Below, one piece after another: positions 7,492 to 16,738 of a DNA stretch of 64,000 nucleotides; within the stretch, counting starts at the first letter, position 1, and every line of letters begins with the position of its first letter. The DNA is from Phytomonospora sp040655735 (GTDB lineage Bacteria; Actinomycetota; Actinomycetes; Mycobacteriales; Micromonosporaceae): the NCBI RefSeq assembly GCF_040655735.1, contig NZ_JBFAKK010000010.1, forward strand, positions 1-64,000, in the 5' to 3' direction. Made by a program: the position numbers and the translations under genes. The notes beneath the pieces were generated by a model, which searched no databases, was not told where the DNA came from, and saw nothing but the letters and a program-made list of their open reading frames with translations.

Positions 7492-10400
7492 TTACGACCG
7501 CGCCGGAACCCGTCCGCAGAACTCCAGATCCCCGTCGCCGCGCAGCCGCACCTGGTCGCCGGTGCGGAAGAGCAGGCCGCCGGGCACTTCCGGGTCGGGG
7601 ATGAACCTCTCCCGGGTGGCGTCGGCGTCGCCGGGGTACCCGCGGGCGATACCGGCGCCGCCGATCCACAGCTCACCGGGCACACCGGGCCGGGCCGGGC
7701 CGCCGTGGCGGTCGACGATGTAGAGACGGTTGTTGTCCACGGTCAGGCCGATGTCCGGTGAGTCCTCGCCGTCCTGCGCGAGGATCGACACGATCGTGAC
7801 TATCGCGTTCTCCGGCACCCCGTACATGCTGAACACGGTCGGGAAGGAGATCGCCGGGCGCCTGCGGACCCGCCCGCCCCCGACGAGCAGGAACCGCAGC
7901 CGGTTGCCGTCGGGGAGGGGCCGGGCGAACACCTTCTCGGCGAGGCGCGTGGGCAGGCACGCCACGGTGATGTTGTGCTCGGTCCACCACAGCGTCACCT
8001 CGACCGGGTCGTTCCCGAGGCCCTCGGGTGCCATGTGGACGGTCGCCCCGGCGATCAGCGCCGGGTAGATCTCGGCGAGATTGACGTCCATGTCGAGGCC
8101 CAGCTGGTGGCTGACGTTGTCGCCGGAGGCGAGCCCGAGGGTCGTCATGCCCCAGCGGACGGTGTTGACCACCGCCCGGTGCGGGACGGCGACCGGCCGC
8201 GACGGTTCGCCGGGCTGGTTGGAGTAGACGACGTAGGCGGTCTGCTCGGGGTCGACGGCGACCTCCGGCAGCGCCGAGATGCCCGCGACGGCGTCCTCGA
8301 CGTACACGATGGACTCACCGGCCTGCACCGACGACAGCTCGCGGGTGGACAGCACCAGTCGCGCCCAGCTTTCGGCGACCATGTACCGCAGCCGCTCCTC
8401 GGGCTGCCCCGGGTCGAGAGGAAGGAAGGCCGCGCCCAGCCGCAGTGCGGCGAGTTGAGCCGCGATCAGGTCCGGCGTTCGCGGCAGGCACACTCCGACG
8501 AGGTCTCCGGCGACGATCCCGTGCGACTGGAGGAACTCGGCGAGCTCGGCGGCGCGCTCCTGGAGGCGGCGGTAGGTCCAGCGGACCTCGCCGGCCACGA
8601 TCGCCTCGGACTGCGGGGTCGCGGCGACCTGGAGTTCGAAGAGGCGGTGGAGGCTGTCGGTGGACGGCGGCATCAGCGGGCCGAGCAGCGCGGGCGCGGG
8701 GCGGCGGCCGAGTCCGAGGATCGTCGACAGCGGAGCGTCGGGCTCCTCGACGGCGAGGTGGAGCAGCTCCAGCAGTGAGGTCAGGTAGGCGGTGGCGACC
8801 TCCTCGCCGAAGACGTCGGTGCGGTAGTCGAGCCACCAGCGCAGGCCGTCGCGCTGCCAGACCCGCAGGCGCAGGTCGCCGGCGAGCGGGTCGGCGGGCG
8901 CGTCGAGGACGGTGGTCCGCACGCCCGGCAGGGCCGGATCGAAGACGCCGCCGTCGAACTCGATGACCGCCTCGGGCGGGGTGCCGCCCTTGGCGGTGAC
9001 GGCCTCGGTGAGTTCGTCGAGCGGCACCGAGGAGTGCGAGTAGGCCGAGCCGGTCGTCTCCTGCACACGGTCGACGAGTTCGCGGAAGCTGGGGTCGCCG
9101 GTGAGGTCGAGTCGCATCGGGATGACCCGGGAGAAGGGGCCGAACAGCGGCTCGGAACGCTCGTCGCGGCCGGGGATGTCGGCGCCGACGACCACGTCGG
9201 TGCGGCCGGAATGCTGGTAGAGCATGGCCGCGAAGGCGGTCAGCAGGGTCGTGGGCACCGCGACCATCGCCTCGGCGCTCAGCGCGCGGATCCGTTCGGT
9301 CAGCTGCGCGGAGACCTCGACGGTGACGCTGGCGGCGGCCGTCGACGGGTTCTCCGGTCGCGTCCGGTCGGTGGGCAGGTCGAGCGGCGGCACGGGGTCG
9401 GCGAACCTCTGCGTCCAGTAGGCCAGTGAGGCGGGGTCGGTGGGGACCTCGGCCCGCTCGGCGGAGTAGTCGGCGTAGCCGATCGACAGGGGCGGCAGCC
9501 CGGCGTCCTCGTCGGCCAGCGCGGCCCGGTAGACCTCGGAGACCTCGCGCGCCAGAACGGGGTAGGACCAGGGGTCGGTGGCCAGCGGGTGGAAGGCGCA
9601 CAGCAGGACGTGCCTGGTGTAGCTGAAGCGCAGCAGCTGGAACGCCACGGCCGGGCCGTCGCCGGGATCGGTGGAGTTGGCGGTGCTCAGGGCGTGCCGG
9701 ACGGCGGTGCCCTCGTGGTAGCCGCCGAGTTCGATGACGGGGAGTTCTACGGAGGTCTTGGGCCACACGGTCTGCACGGGGACCCCGTCGACCTCGGTGA
9801 AGACGGAGCGGAGGGTGTCGTGGCGGTCGACGACGGTCTGGACGGCCTTCGCGAGGGCCGAGACGGTGAGGGGGCCGTCGAACTGGACGGCACGCGAACG
9901 GCCCGGCTGGTCGGAGCGCGTGTGCCACAGGGCGCGCTGCGCGGGGGAGAGCGGGGCGGAGACCGGTTCGGGGCCGGGTTCCTCCTCGGGCTCCTCTTCG
10001 GGTTCAGGTTCTGGTTCTGGCGCGGGTTCGGGCTCCGGCTCGGGGGCCGCGACTACTTCGGGCGCCGGTTCCGGTTCGGGCTCGGCAGCGGGCACCACCG
10101 GCGGCTCGGCGGGCGGCAGCGCCAGCGCCGCAGGCGGCTCCGGCGCGGGCGCGACCGCCAGCGGAGCGGTCTTCGGCGCCAGCACGGCCTCGGCGACGAC
10201 GAGCGGTTCGAGGCCGAGGTCGAGTTCGAGGTCGACGACGCAGGCGAACTCGTGCGCCCCTGCGGCTCGCAGGTCGGTGAGCAGCGCCGACGCCTCCGGC
10301 ACGCTCGACGGCGGGGGAGCGATGACCACGACCCGGCCGCCGTCGCGGTCGTGGCCGTTCTCCTCGCGGGCGCGGCGGTAGAGCGCCAGGTCGCGGGCGA

Positions 10401-12027
10401 GGTCGACGACGTCGCGGCCGCGCAGGTCGGCGAGCACGTCGAGTCCGAGCTTCGCCGCTCGCCGCAGGCTCTCCGTCTCCCCGTCGAGGACGGCGAACAT
10501 CGGCGGCGGCGACTTCCACAGCCGCCGGATCTGCGCCACCCCTGGATACACGTCGTGTCCGTCGCGGGAGGGGAAGCCGATGGCGGTCCGCCCACCCGAG
10601 GCGGCCGCGACGATGGACCACTCGGCGACCGTCCGCGCGGCCTTGCCGCCGTCGTAGAGACCGTTGAGCAGGACCGTCGAGGTCGCCGGCGCCATCGACG
10701 CGGCGAGGGGCGCGGCCGGGTCGGGCAGCCAGACCGCGCGCAGCCCGTACTCGTCGGCGAAGGCGACGAGGTCGCGGACGCGGGGGAACGGCTCGGCGCA
10801 GCCGCCGGTGAGCCACAGGCTCACCGCGAACGGCGCCTCGCGGGTGTCGGTGGCGGCGGTGAGCGTGGCGAGGATCCGCGACTGCTCGGCCATCAGCGCA
10901 CGGTGCCGGTCGATGAGCTCGTACCGGACCGGGGCGGGGGTCGCGTCCACCGGCGGGTCGAGCCGGACGGTGACGGGCTCGTCCGTGTGAAGCGTCGTGC
11001 CGGTGGCCGTGGGTGTCACAGTGGCGTTCCTCGGTGAAGTCTCGGAGACGGACTGGTCGGCCGGCGCGTCCAGGGGAGCACCCGCGTAGTACAGATTGCC
11101 TTCCCCGTGCCACCTCGGCCGCAACCGCCCCCGTTCGTGCCGTTGCGTGATGATGGTTCCCGCTTCGTCGTGGCCGGCGATGTCGGCGCGCACGCCGCCG
11201 GGACCGACCTCGAAGACCGTCTCGGCGCCCGAGCCGAGCAGCGCGTTGAGCGCGAGGTCGAAGCGCACCGGCAGGCGCGACTGGTCGCGCAGGTAGTCGG
11301 CGTCGGGCAGCCAGCCGGGCTCGCGGACCGAGCCGTCGACGCCGCTGACGACCGGTAGCAGCGTCGGGCGGAACCTGATCGCGGCCAGCGTCGGCTCCAG
11401 TTCGGCGAGGGCGGGCTCGACCAGCGAGGTGTGGAACGCGCGCGTTCCCGGCAGCCGCCGAAACGACGTGCCCACCGACTCGCACCACCGCTCGGCGCTC
11501 TCGGCCACTTCCAGGGGGCCCGCGACGATCCGCAGTTCGTCGGCGACCACCGCGGCGAGTTCGAGGCCGGGCAGGTGCGCCAGCAGGTTGTCGGCGCCGG
11601 CGGCGTCCACGCGCACTTCGAGCAGCCCGGCCGGCTCGCCGTACTCCTGCATCAGGCGCCCTCGGTAGGCCGCCAGTCGTACCGCGTCCTCCAGGTCCAT
11701 CGCCCCCGCGGTGACCAGCGCGGCCAGCTCGCCGACGCCGTGGCCGTGCACGACGCCCGGCCGGATCTTGACCACGTCGAGGACGGCGGTCAGCGCGAGC
11801 TGGAGCGAGACCAGCACGGGCTGGGCGATGTCGGTCGGCCACTCGGGGTCGGGGAAGGCGAGGCGTCCGCGCAGGTTGGCGCCGGTCACCTCCCGGTAGG
11901 CGACCGCGCAGCGGTCGAGGATCTCGGCGAACTCCTCGTGAGCCTCGATGAGGCCGGTGGCGTCGCCGACGGAGGACTCCGGTCCGGCGTACACGAACGC
12001 CGGGGGCGGCGCTGCGGGGTTGCTCAT
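7492..12027 (-). CDS. Degenerate AT/luciferase-like/condensation/adenylation megasynthase
   Basis: A 1511-residue multidomain protein. Residues 1-300 form a malonyl-CoA-type acyltransferase domain whose nucleophile elbow reads GHGVGE (95-100): the serine of GHSxGE is glycine. Residues about 385-640 resemble a shortened luciferase-like (FMN) monooxygenase domain. A Pro/Glu-rich linker follows. Residues 693-1110 form a condensation domain whose HHxxxDG motif reads HPLATDP (813-819), with the catalytic second histidine replaced by proline. Residues 1119-1511 form an adenylation domain whose TSGSTG loop reads SNQPGEPSR and whose YGPTE reads YGVPEN. It ends right after motif A8 begins (CGRVPARS), so the C-terminal lobe and any carrier domain are missing. 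The reading frame is intact and long, which argues against recent decay. It may be a scaffold or regulatory protein derived from a hybrid synthase. Confidence 0.85.
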   Translation of the reverse strand: MSNPAAPPPAFVYAGPESSVGDATGLIEAHEEFAEILDRCAVAYREVTGANLRGRLAFPDPEWPTDIAQPVLVSLQLALTAVLDVVKIRPGVVHGHGVGELAALVTAGAMDLEDAVRLAAYRGRLMQEYGEPAGLLEVRVDAAGADNLLAHLPGLELAAVVADELRIVAGPLEVAESAERWCESVGTSFRRLPGTRAFHTSLVEPALAELEPTLAAIRFRPTLLPVVSGVDGSVREPGWLPDADYLRDQSRLPVRFDLALNALLGSGAETVFEVGPGGVRADIAGHDEAGTIITQRHERGRLRPRWHGEGNLYYAGAPLDAPADQSVSETSPRNATVTPTATGTTLHTDEPVTVRLDPPVDATPAPVRYELIDRHRALMAEQSRILATLTAATDTREAPFAVSLWLTGGCAEPFPRVRDLVAFADEYGLRAVWLPDPAAPLAASMAPATSTVLLNGLYDGGKAARTVAEWSIVAAASGGRTAIGFPSRDGHDVYPGVAQIRRLWKSPPPMFAVLDGETESLRRAAKLGLDVLADLRGRDVVDLARDLALYRRAREENGHDRDGGRVVVIAPPPSSVPEASALLTDLRAAGAHEFACVVDLELDLGLEPLVVAEAVLAPKTAPLAVAPAPEPPAALALPPAEPPVVPAAEPEPEPAPEVVAAPEPEPEPAPEPEPEPEEEPEEEPGPEPVSAPLSPAQRALWHTRSDQPGRSRAVQFDGPLTVSALAKAVQTVVDRHDTLRSVFTEVDGVPVQTVWPKTSVELPVIELGGYHEGTAVRHALSTANSTDPGDGPAVAFQLLRFSYTRHVLLCAFHPLATDPWSYPVLAREVSEVYRAALADEDAGLPPLSIGYADYSAERAEVPTDPASLAYWTQRFADPVPPLDLPTDRTRPENPSTAAASVTVEVSAQLTERIRALSAEAMVAVPTTLLTAFAAMLYQHSGRTDVVVGADIPGRDERSEPLFGPFSRVIPMRLDLTGDPSFRELVDRVQETTGSAYSHSSVPLDELTEAVTAKGGTPPEAVIEFDGGVFDPALPGVRTTVLDAPADPLAGDLRLRVWQRDGLRWWLDYRTDVFGEEVATAYLTSLLELLHLAVEEPDAPLSTILGLGRRPAPALLGPLMPPSTDSLHRLFELQVAATPQSEAIVAGEVRWTYRRLQERAAELAEFLQSHGIVAGDLVGVCLPRTPDLIAAQLAALRLGAAFLPLDPGQPEERLRYMVAESWARLVLSTRELSSVQAGESIVYVEDAVAGISALPEVAVDPEQTAYVVYSNQPGEPSRPVAVPHRAVVNTVRWGMTTLGLASGDNVSHQLGLDMDVNLAEIYPALIAGATVHMAPEGLGNDPVEVTLWWTEHNITVACLPTRLAEKVFARPLPDGNRLRFLLVGGGRVRRRPAISFPTVFSMYGVPENAIVTIVSILAQDGEDSPDIGLTVDNNRLYIVDRHGGPARPGVPGELWIGGAGIARGYPGDADATRERFIPDPEVPGGLLFRTGDQVRLRGDGDLEFCGRVPARS

Positions 12028-12103
12028 GAGCGGATCCGTTCTTGCGGAGGATCTGCATTCTTACCCGACCGCGCCACGGACGCCCAGGTTCAGTCGACCC
12101 GAC

Positions 12104-12790
12104 TCAGCTCTCCGGGGGAGTGCCCGGCTGGGTGACCACGTCATGACGGGACGGCGTCAGTGCCGGCGCTCGCCTGTTCATCACGGGCGCTCCCGTCACC
12201 AGCAGGTACTGTCCGGCCACGTAGGTCGCCATGATCAGCACATCGACCGCCGGCGGCCGGGGGAGGTCGGCGATGCCGAACGCGATGAGCGTGTCGGAGA
12301 CGAGGAACAGCGCCCCGCCCACGGCCGCCCGCGTGCTGATCCCGACGGCGACGACGGCGGTGGCGGCCAGCAGCAGGCTGTAGAAGGCGACCGGGACGCG
12401 CAGGTCGCCGAGTCCCGGCCACAGGACCGCCAGGATCGCCGCCCACACGATGCCGTACGGGATCAGTGCGATCTTGGCGCGGCGGGTGCGCCACCCCTTG
12501 GCGAAGAGCACCTGGTAGCAGACGTGCCCGGCGGCGAAGGCGCCCATTCCGGCGAGGAAGGCCGTCTCGACGTCGAACTGGAGGAGCACGTCGCCGGCCC
12601 AGCCGCACAGCACGGCCGCGACCAGCAGTCGCGGCCGGTCGGGACGCGCGGCCAGCCACGCGTAGGCGGCCAGCAGCGGCATGAGCAGCGGCTTGGTGAT
12701 CGTCGCGGCGAGGTCCCAGTCGACGGCGAGCGCGAGGAGGTGGACGGCGGTGACGGCGAACAGCGCCGCCCGCGGGATGGAGGCCTTCAC
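12104..12790 (-). CDS. Lysoplasmalogenase-like membrane protein (YhhN/TMEM86)
   Basis: A 228-residue protein with about eight hydrophobic helices. Motifs WAGDVLLQF and FAAGHVCYQVLF match the conserved (G)D..L and GH..Y positions of the YhhN/TMEM86 family, and ALFLVSDTLIA carries the third conserved acidic position. Members that have been tested cleave the vinyl-ether bond of lysoplasmalogens. Its ATG overlaps the stop of the upstream fatty-acid-hydroxylase-type gene (12787-12790), so the two are translationally coupled. The neighbour looks like an alkylglycerol monooxygenase, so both gene products could act on ether lipids. The substrate in this organism is an inference. Confidence 0.8.
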   Translation of the reverse strand: MKASIPRAALFAVTAVHLLALAVDWDLAATITKPLLMPLLAAYAWLAARPDRPRLLVAAVLCGWAGDVLLQFDVETAFLAGMGAFAAGHVCYQVLFAKGWRTRRAKIALIPYGIVWAAILAVLWPGLGDLRVPVAFYSLLLAATAVVAVGISTRAAVGGALFLVSDTLIAFGIADLPRPPAVDVLIMATYVAGQYLLVTGAPVMNRRAPALTPSRHDVVTQPGTPPES

Positions 12791-13647
12791 GCGGTCGTCC
12801 GTTCGCTGTCGGGGGCGGTCGCGGGGCGCCAGCCGGGGCCGCGGAAGAGGTAGCCGAGCCGGTCGCGCCAGTTCGCGGCGCCCACGACGTCGCGGGTGAT
12901 GGAGACGTACTCGTGGGTGGCCACACGCAGCGGGTTGTAGGTCTCGATGTTCTTGGTGAGGCCGTACACCGGCCGTTCCACCTCGGGCGCGAAGGACCCG
13001 AACATCCGGTCCCAGACGATGAGGATCCCGCCGAAGTTGCGGTCGAGGTACCCGCCCTGGGAGGCGTGGTGCACCCGGTGGTGCGAGGGGGTGTTGAGGA
13101 GGAACTCAAAGGGCCGGGGGAGCCGGTCGACGCGCTCGGTGTGGATCCAGAACTGGTAGACGAGGTTCACCGAGGAGCAGAAGGCCAGCACCGCGGGGGA
13201 GACCCCGGCGAGGACCATCGGGACATAGAAGATCCACGAGGTCAGCGAGGTCCACGGCTGGCGCAGGGCAGTCGACAGGTTGAACCGTCGGCTTGAGTGG
13301 TGCACGACGTGGCAGGCCCACAGCACACGGATCACATGGTGGCCCCGGTGCGACCAGTAGTAGAAGAAGTCCTGTGCCAGAAGGATCAGCGGGAAGGTCC
13401 ACCACTCCAGGGGGATCCGGGCCGGTGTGAGCGCGTAGAAGCCGGTCAGCACGGCCACGATGGGGATCTTCCAGAGCAGGTCGAAGAAGACGCTGCCGAG
13501 CCCCATGGAGAGGCTGGCGGCGGTGTCCTTCGTTTCGTAGCCGGCCTCGTCGTCGTCGGGATGGATCCGGAAGGAGATGATCTCGACGATCGTGAGCAGC
13601 ACGAACGCCGGGATCGACCACAGCACGACATCCGGCAGATCAGGCAT
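12787..13647 (-). CDS. Fatty-acid hydroxylase-superfamily protein, alkylglycerol-monooxygenase-like
   Basis: A 286-residue membrane protein with the eight-histidine di-iron pattern: SHRGHH, HVVHHSS and SHHRVHH. The segment NTPSHHRVHH, followed by LDRNFGGILIVWDRMFGSF and then VYGLT, closely resembles animal alkylglycerol monooxygenase (TMEM195) as I remember it, more than sterol desaturases. The family uses O2 to cleave the alkyl ether bond of glyceryl ethers. It lies upstream of, and overlaps, the lysoplasmalogenase-like gene. A TTAC-N6-GTAA palindrome lies 43 bp upstream of the start. Assignment to the superfamily is firm; the exact substrate is not. Confidence 0.82.
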   Translation of the reverse strand: MPDLPDVVLWSIPAFVLLTIVEIISFRIHPDDDEAGYETKDTAASLSMGLGSVFFDLLWKIPIVAVLTGFYALTPARIPLEWWTFPLILLAQDFFYYWSHRGHHVIRVLWACHVVHHSSRRFNLSTALRQPWTSLTSWIFYVPMVLAGVSPAVLAFCSSVNLVYQFWIHTERVDRLPRPFEFLLNTPSHHRVHHASQGGYLDRNFGGILIVWDRMFGSFAPEVERPVYGLTKNIETYNPLRVATHEYVSITRDVVGAANWRDRLGYLFRGPGWRPATAPDSERTTA

Positions 13648-13689
13648 GCCCGCAGGCTATCGCCGTGCGGGGCTCGCGCACCAGACCTC

Positions 13690-13705
13690 GTTACCAACTA
13701 GTAAC
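13690..13705. promoter_or_regulatory. Operator-like palindrome upstream of the ether-lipid gene pair
   Basis: GTTAC-CAACTA-GTAAC is a 5-bp inverted repeat with a 6-bp spacer, about 43 bp upstream of the minus-strand start at 13647. TTAC-N6-GTAA palindromes are common targets of TetR-type repressors in actinobacteria. No regulator gene is adjacent, so the binding protein would act from elsewhere. Confidence 0.35.
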
Positions 13706-13805
13706 CACAGGATTTCGCCGGTGCTTATCCGGCAAGGCCGCACTTTCGTCGTACCCGCTGGCGACAATGGGCTCGGGGTCGTCCGCCCACTGACGAGGAG
13801 ACGAC

Positions 13806-14156
13806 ATGGTGACCATCAGCCCGATCATCGGGTACCGCGACCAGCGAGCCGCGCTGAAGTGGCTCGCGGAGGCGTTCGGCTTCCAGGAGCTGGAGGTCCA
13901 CGAGGCCGAGGGCGAGATCGTGCACGCCGAGATGAGCTACGGCGACGGCGTGATCATGCTCGGCCGCGAGCACAAGGAGACCTCGGGGGTGTACGTCGTC
14001 GTCGAGGACGCCGACGCCCACCACGCCCGTGCCGTCGCGGCCGGGGCGCGCGTCACGCGCGAGCTCAGCGACCAGGACTACGGTTCGCGGGATTACGCCG
14101 CCCTCGACCTCGAAGGGAACGAGTGGTACTTCGGCACCTACCGGCCGAAGATCTGA
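13806..14156 (+). CDS. VOC-family (glyoxalase/bleomycin-resistance fold) protein
   Basis: A 116-residue single-domain VOC protein. It has the paired beta-alpha-beta-beta-beta modules: FRDxxAAL-type start (YRDQRAALKWLAEAFGF), HAEMSYGDGVIMLG in the first half, and DYAALDLEGNEWYFGTY at the end, where the glutamate would be a metal ligand. Such short proteins form dimers and include metal-dependent isomerases, dioxygenases and drug-binding proteins; the sequence does not decide which. The ribosome-binding site GACGAGGAG lies 6 nt before the ATG. It converges with the chitinase gene, with a shared terminator between them. Confidence 0.85.
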   Translation: MVTISPIIGYRDQRAALKWLAEAFGFQELEVHEAEGEIVHAEMSYGDGVIMLGREHKETSGVYVVVEDADAHHARAVAAGARVTRELSDQDYGSRDYAALDLEGNEWYFGTYRPKI

Positions 14157-14170
14157 ACTCGCGCGAGGGT

Positions 14171-14204
14171 GGCGGTGACGCCCGGGTCCCCGGGCGCCAC
14201 CGCC
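14171..14204. terminator. Bidirectional hairpin between VOC gene and chitinase
   Basis: GGCGGTGACGCCCGGG (14171-14186) pairs with the segment at 14189-14204 with one A-C mismatch and a 2-nt loop. It lies between two convergent genes and can end both transcripts. Confidence 0.7.
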
Positions 14205-14210
14205 GTTCGG

Positions 14211-16514
14211 TCACAGACCACTGTGGACCGCGTTCATGAGAGTGCCGTTGTCTCCCGACATCTCCCAGATCATCACGCCGAGCAGGTTCTGCTGCTTGAG
14301 CCAGGCGGTCTTCTTGGCGATGAGCCAGGGATCGTCATACGACCACCATTGGCCGCCGTTCCCGGTGTAGCAGTAGGTCGCCATGGCCTGTTCGTCGTGA
14401 TACACGGTGCAGTTGGGGACCGAGGCGAGGAGATTGGCGTACCCCCGTACGCCCGCCTCCTCGGCGAACTGGCCGGGGGCCGCGCCGTTGGCCGCCTGCC
14501 ATTCGCCGTGCACCCCGCCGTCGGCGACGCCCTGCCAGCCGCGGCCGTAGAACGGGATGCCGATGGTGAGCTTGCGCGGGTTGACGCCCGCGTCGAGGTA
14601 GATCTGGATCGCGTCGACGACCGAGAAGTGGAAGTCGTAGGGGTCCTGTGCGTCGACGTCGATGTTGGCCTGGTGGCCGGTCCGGTTGGGCTCCCACGAG
14701 TTGTCGCTGCCCGCGCCGTGGAAGTCGTAGCCCTGGACGTTGGCGAAGTCGAGGTAGTCGAAGACGCTCGGAGTGCCGTCGGCGGTGGTGATGTCCCAGC
14801 CGGCGTCGATCTTCGCCTGGTCGGCGGGTGTGAACGCGGTGAGCTGGTAGTGCGTGTTGGTGGCCGCTCCGGCGAGGTCGAGCTGCCGCCGGAACTCGGC
14901 GATCAGGGCGGTGTTGTTGGCCTTGTCCTCGGGGCCCCAGTGGTTGCCCGGATGCCCTTCGGCGCCCGGCCACTCCCAGTCGAGGTCGATGCCGTCGAAG
15001 ACGCCCGCGCCCGTCCCGGGGCCGCCCGCGCCGTTGTAGAGCGGCAGGTCGCCCTTGATGTAGAGGTCGACACACGACTTGACGAAGGCCTCCCGGCGGG
15101 CCGGGGTGAGGGCGGCGTCGTGGAAGAACTTCGAGTAGGTCCAGCCGCCGAGCGACATCATGACCTTGAGCTTCGGGTTGAGCTTCTTGAGCTTCTTGAG
15201 CTGGTTGAAGTTCCCGCGCAGCGGCTCCCATCCGGTGTCGGCCACGCCGTCGACGGACTGGCCCGCGCTGAAACCGCGGCCGTAGTCGGCCTCGGCGTCA
15301 CCCGCGCCGGTGCCCTGGTCGGGATCGGCGGGATTTTGCGTCGTGCCCTTGGTGACACCGTTCATGCAGGTGAAGTTGGTCGGATTGAGGTTCGAGAAGG
15401 CGTAGTTGATGTGCGTGAGCTTGGCCGCCGCCCCAGAGGTCTGGAGGTTGCGCACGAAGAACTGGCGACCGTAGATGCCCCACTGCGGGAAGTACCCGAC
15501 GCGCGCGTACGCGCCCGCGCCGATCGGGTCGTCGGTGGTCACCTTCAACGCCGCGCTCGCGGGGGAGAGGTTGTCGTAGACGTCGCGGGCTTTGACCGTG
15601 AAGGCGTATTCCGTCGAGGGCTGGAGGTTCAAGACCTTGTAGGCGGTTCCCGTGACGGTGTTGTTGAGGGCGCCGTTGACGTAGACCTCGTAGGCGAAGA
15701 TCCCGCCGGCGTCGGTCGAGGGGTTCCAGGCGAGGTCGACGGTCGTGGAGGTGCGCGCGGTGCTGCGCAGGTTGCCGGGCGCGGTGGGGGCGGTGGTGTC
15801 GTCGGCGGGGTTCCTGGTCGCGCCGGTCACGGGCGCGCTCTGCGGCGAGGTGTTGCCGCGGGTGTCCTTCGACCTCACGGTGATCTGGTAGGACGTGTTG
15901 GGCGTCAGGCCGGTGAGGGTGGCAGAGGGGGTCGTGGTCGACGCCTTCTGTTCGCCGCCGACGAAGACGTCGTAGCCGGCCACCGGGAAGTCGCCGCCGG
16001 CCGCGGCGGTCCAGTTGAGCGTGATGCGCGTCGTCGTGCGGGCGCCCACGGCCAGACCGGAGGGCGTGCCGGGCGGGGCGTCGGCCGAGCCGTCGCACTT
16101 GTTGCCGTTGACGCGGCAGGAGACCGGCGAGGTCATGGGGGAGTAGGAGATGAAGTAGTAGCTGTAGGGCTCGGTGTTGCGGCCCGCCGCGAGGTTGCCG
16201 TTGTAGTGGGCGTTGACCACCGAGTAGGTGTTGTCGGCCTTCGCGGTGCCGGTGCCGTTCCAGTGGCCCTCGACGCCGGTGCCGGCCGGGAGCCGGTACT
16301 CGAGCGTCCAGCCGTTGATCGCCGCGGCGGTGGGATTGGCGACCACGAACTTGCCCATCCACCAGGACCCGTAGCTGGTGGCCGAGAAGGTGGCGGTCAG
16401 ACCGGCCGCGGCGGCGGCCGGAGCGGCCGTCACGACCAGTGAGGACAGTGCTAACAGGATGGCCGTGCCGACGGCGAGGACCCGGGTCCAGTGCCGCACG
16501 AGGGATCGCTTCAT
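14211..16514 (-). CDS. Secreted GH18 chitinase with CBM2 and two fibronectin type III domains
   Basis: A 767-residue extracellular enzyme. A Sec signal peptide (KRSLVRHWTR, a hydrophobic core, then APAAAAA) is followed by a family-2 carbohydrate-binding module (about 38-145, with conserved Trp and two Cys), two FnIII modules (about 148-240 and 248-340) and a GH18 catalytic domain. The catalytic motif reads FDGIDLDWEW (DxxDxDxE with Glu as acid), preceded by the substrate-binding SLGGWTYS. MIWEMSGDNG marks the end of the barrel. It hydrolyses beta-1,4-GlcNAc chains of chitin. The upstream region contains GTAAAGTTTCCC, loosely resembling sequence in front of the second chitinase gene. Confidence 0.95.
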   Translation of the reverse strand: MKRSLVRHWTRVLAVGTAILLALSSLVVTAAPAAAAAGLTATFSATSYGSWWMGKFVVANPTAAAINGWTLEYRLPAGTGVEGHWNGTGTAKADNTYSVVNAHYNGNLAAGRNTEPYSYYFISYSPMTSPVSCRVNGNKCDGSADAPPGTPSGLAVGARTTTRITLNWTAAAGGDFPVAGYDVFVGGEQKASTTTPSATLTGLTPNTSYQITVRSKDTRGNTSPQSAPVTGATRNPADDTTAPTAPGNLRSTARTSTTVDLAWNPSTDAGGIFAYEVYVNGALNNTVTGTAYKVLNLQPSTEYAFTVKARDVYDNLSPASAALKVTTDDPIGAGAYARVGYFPQWGIYGRQFFVRNLQTSGAAAKLTHINYAFSNLNPTNFTCMNGVTKGTTQNPADPDQGTGAGDAEADYGRGFSAGQSVDGVADTGWEPLRGNFNQLKKLKKLNPKLKVMMSLGGWTYSKFFHDAALTPARREAFVKSCVDLYIKGDLPLYNGAGGPGTGAGVFDGIDLDWEWPGAEGHPGNHWGPEDKANNTALIAEFRRQLDLAGAATNTHYQLTAFTPADQAKIDAGWDITTADGTPSVFDYLDFANVQGYDFHGAGSDNSWEPNRTGHQANIDVDAQDPYDFHFSVVDAIQIYLDAGVNPRKLTIGIPFYGRGWQGVADGGVHGEWQAANGAAPGQFAEEAGVRGYANLLASVPNCTVYHDEQAMATYCYTGNGGQWWSYDDPWLIAKKTAWLKQQNLLGVMIWEMSGDNGTLMNAVHSGL

Positions 16515-16738
16515 GGCTCGTCTCTCTCTGCTCAGGCAGGGGATGGCCTGCGGAGATGAGGATCGACGCTACTCTCGGGAAACTTTACTGTCAATACGTC
16601 CAGGATGGACTCACGGGCTGTTGCGGCGCTGGTCGGAGGCCGTCTCGTCGAGGTGCATTCGGTGTTTCGATGGAGCCGATCCGTCATGGTTGTGCGGTGC
16701 TCGCCCGGTTGGTGGGGACTTCTACCGGTCCGTTAAGT
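16515..16738. other. Intergenic region upstream of chitinase and acetate-permease genes
   Basis: No gene is supported in this divergent region, which together with the CRP-type site and the acetate leader spans about 340 bp. On the minus strand it holds the presumptive chitinase promoter, including TTGACAGTAAAGTTTCCC (16592-16575), in which TTGACA could be the -35 hexamer. Confidence 0.5.
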
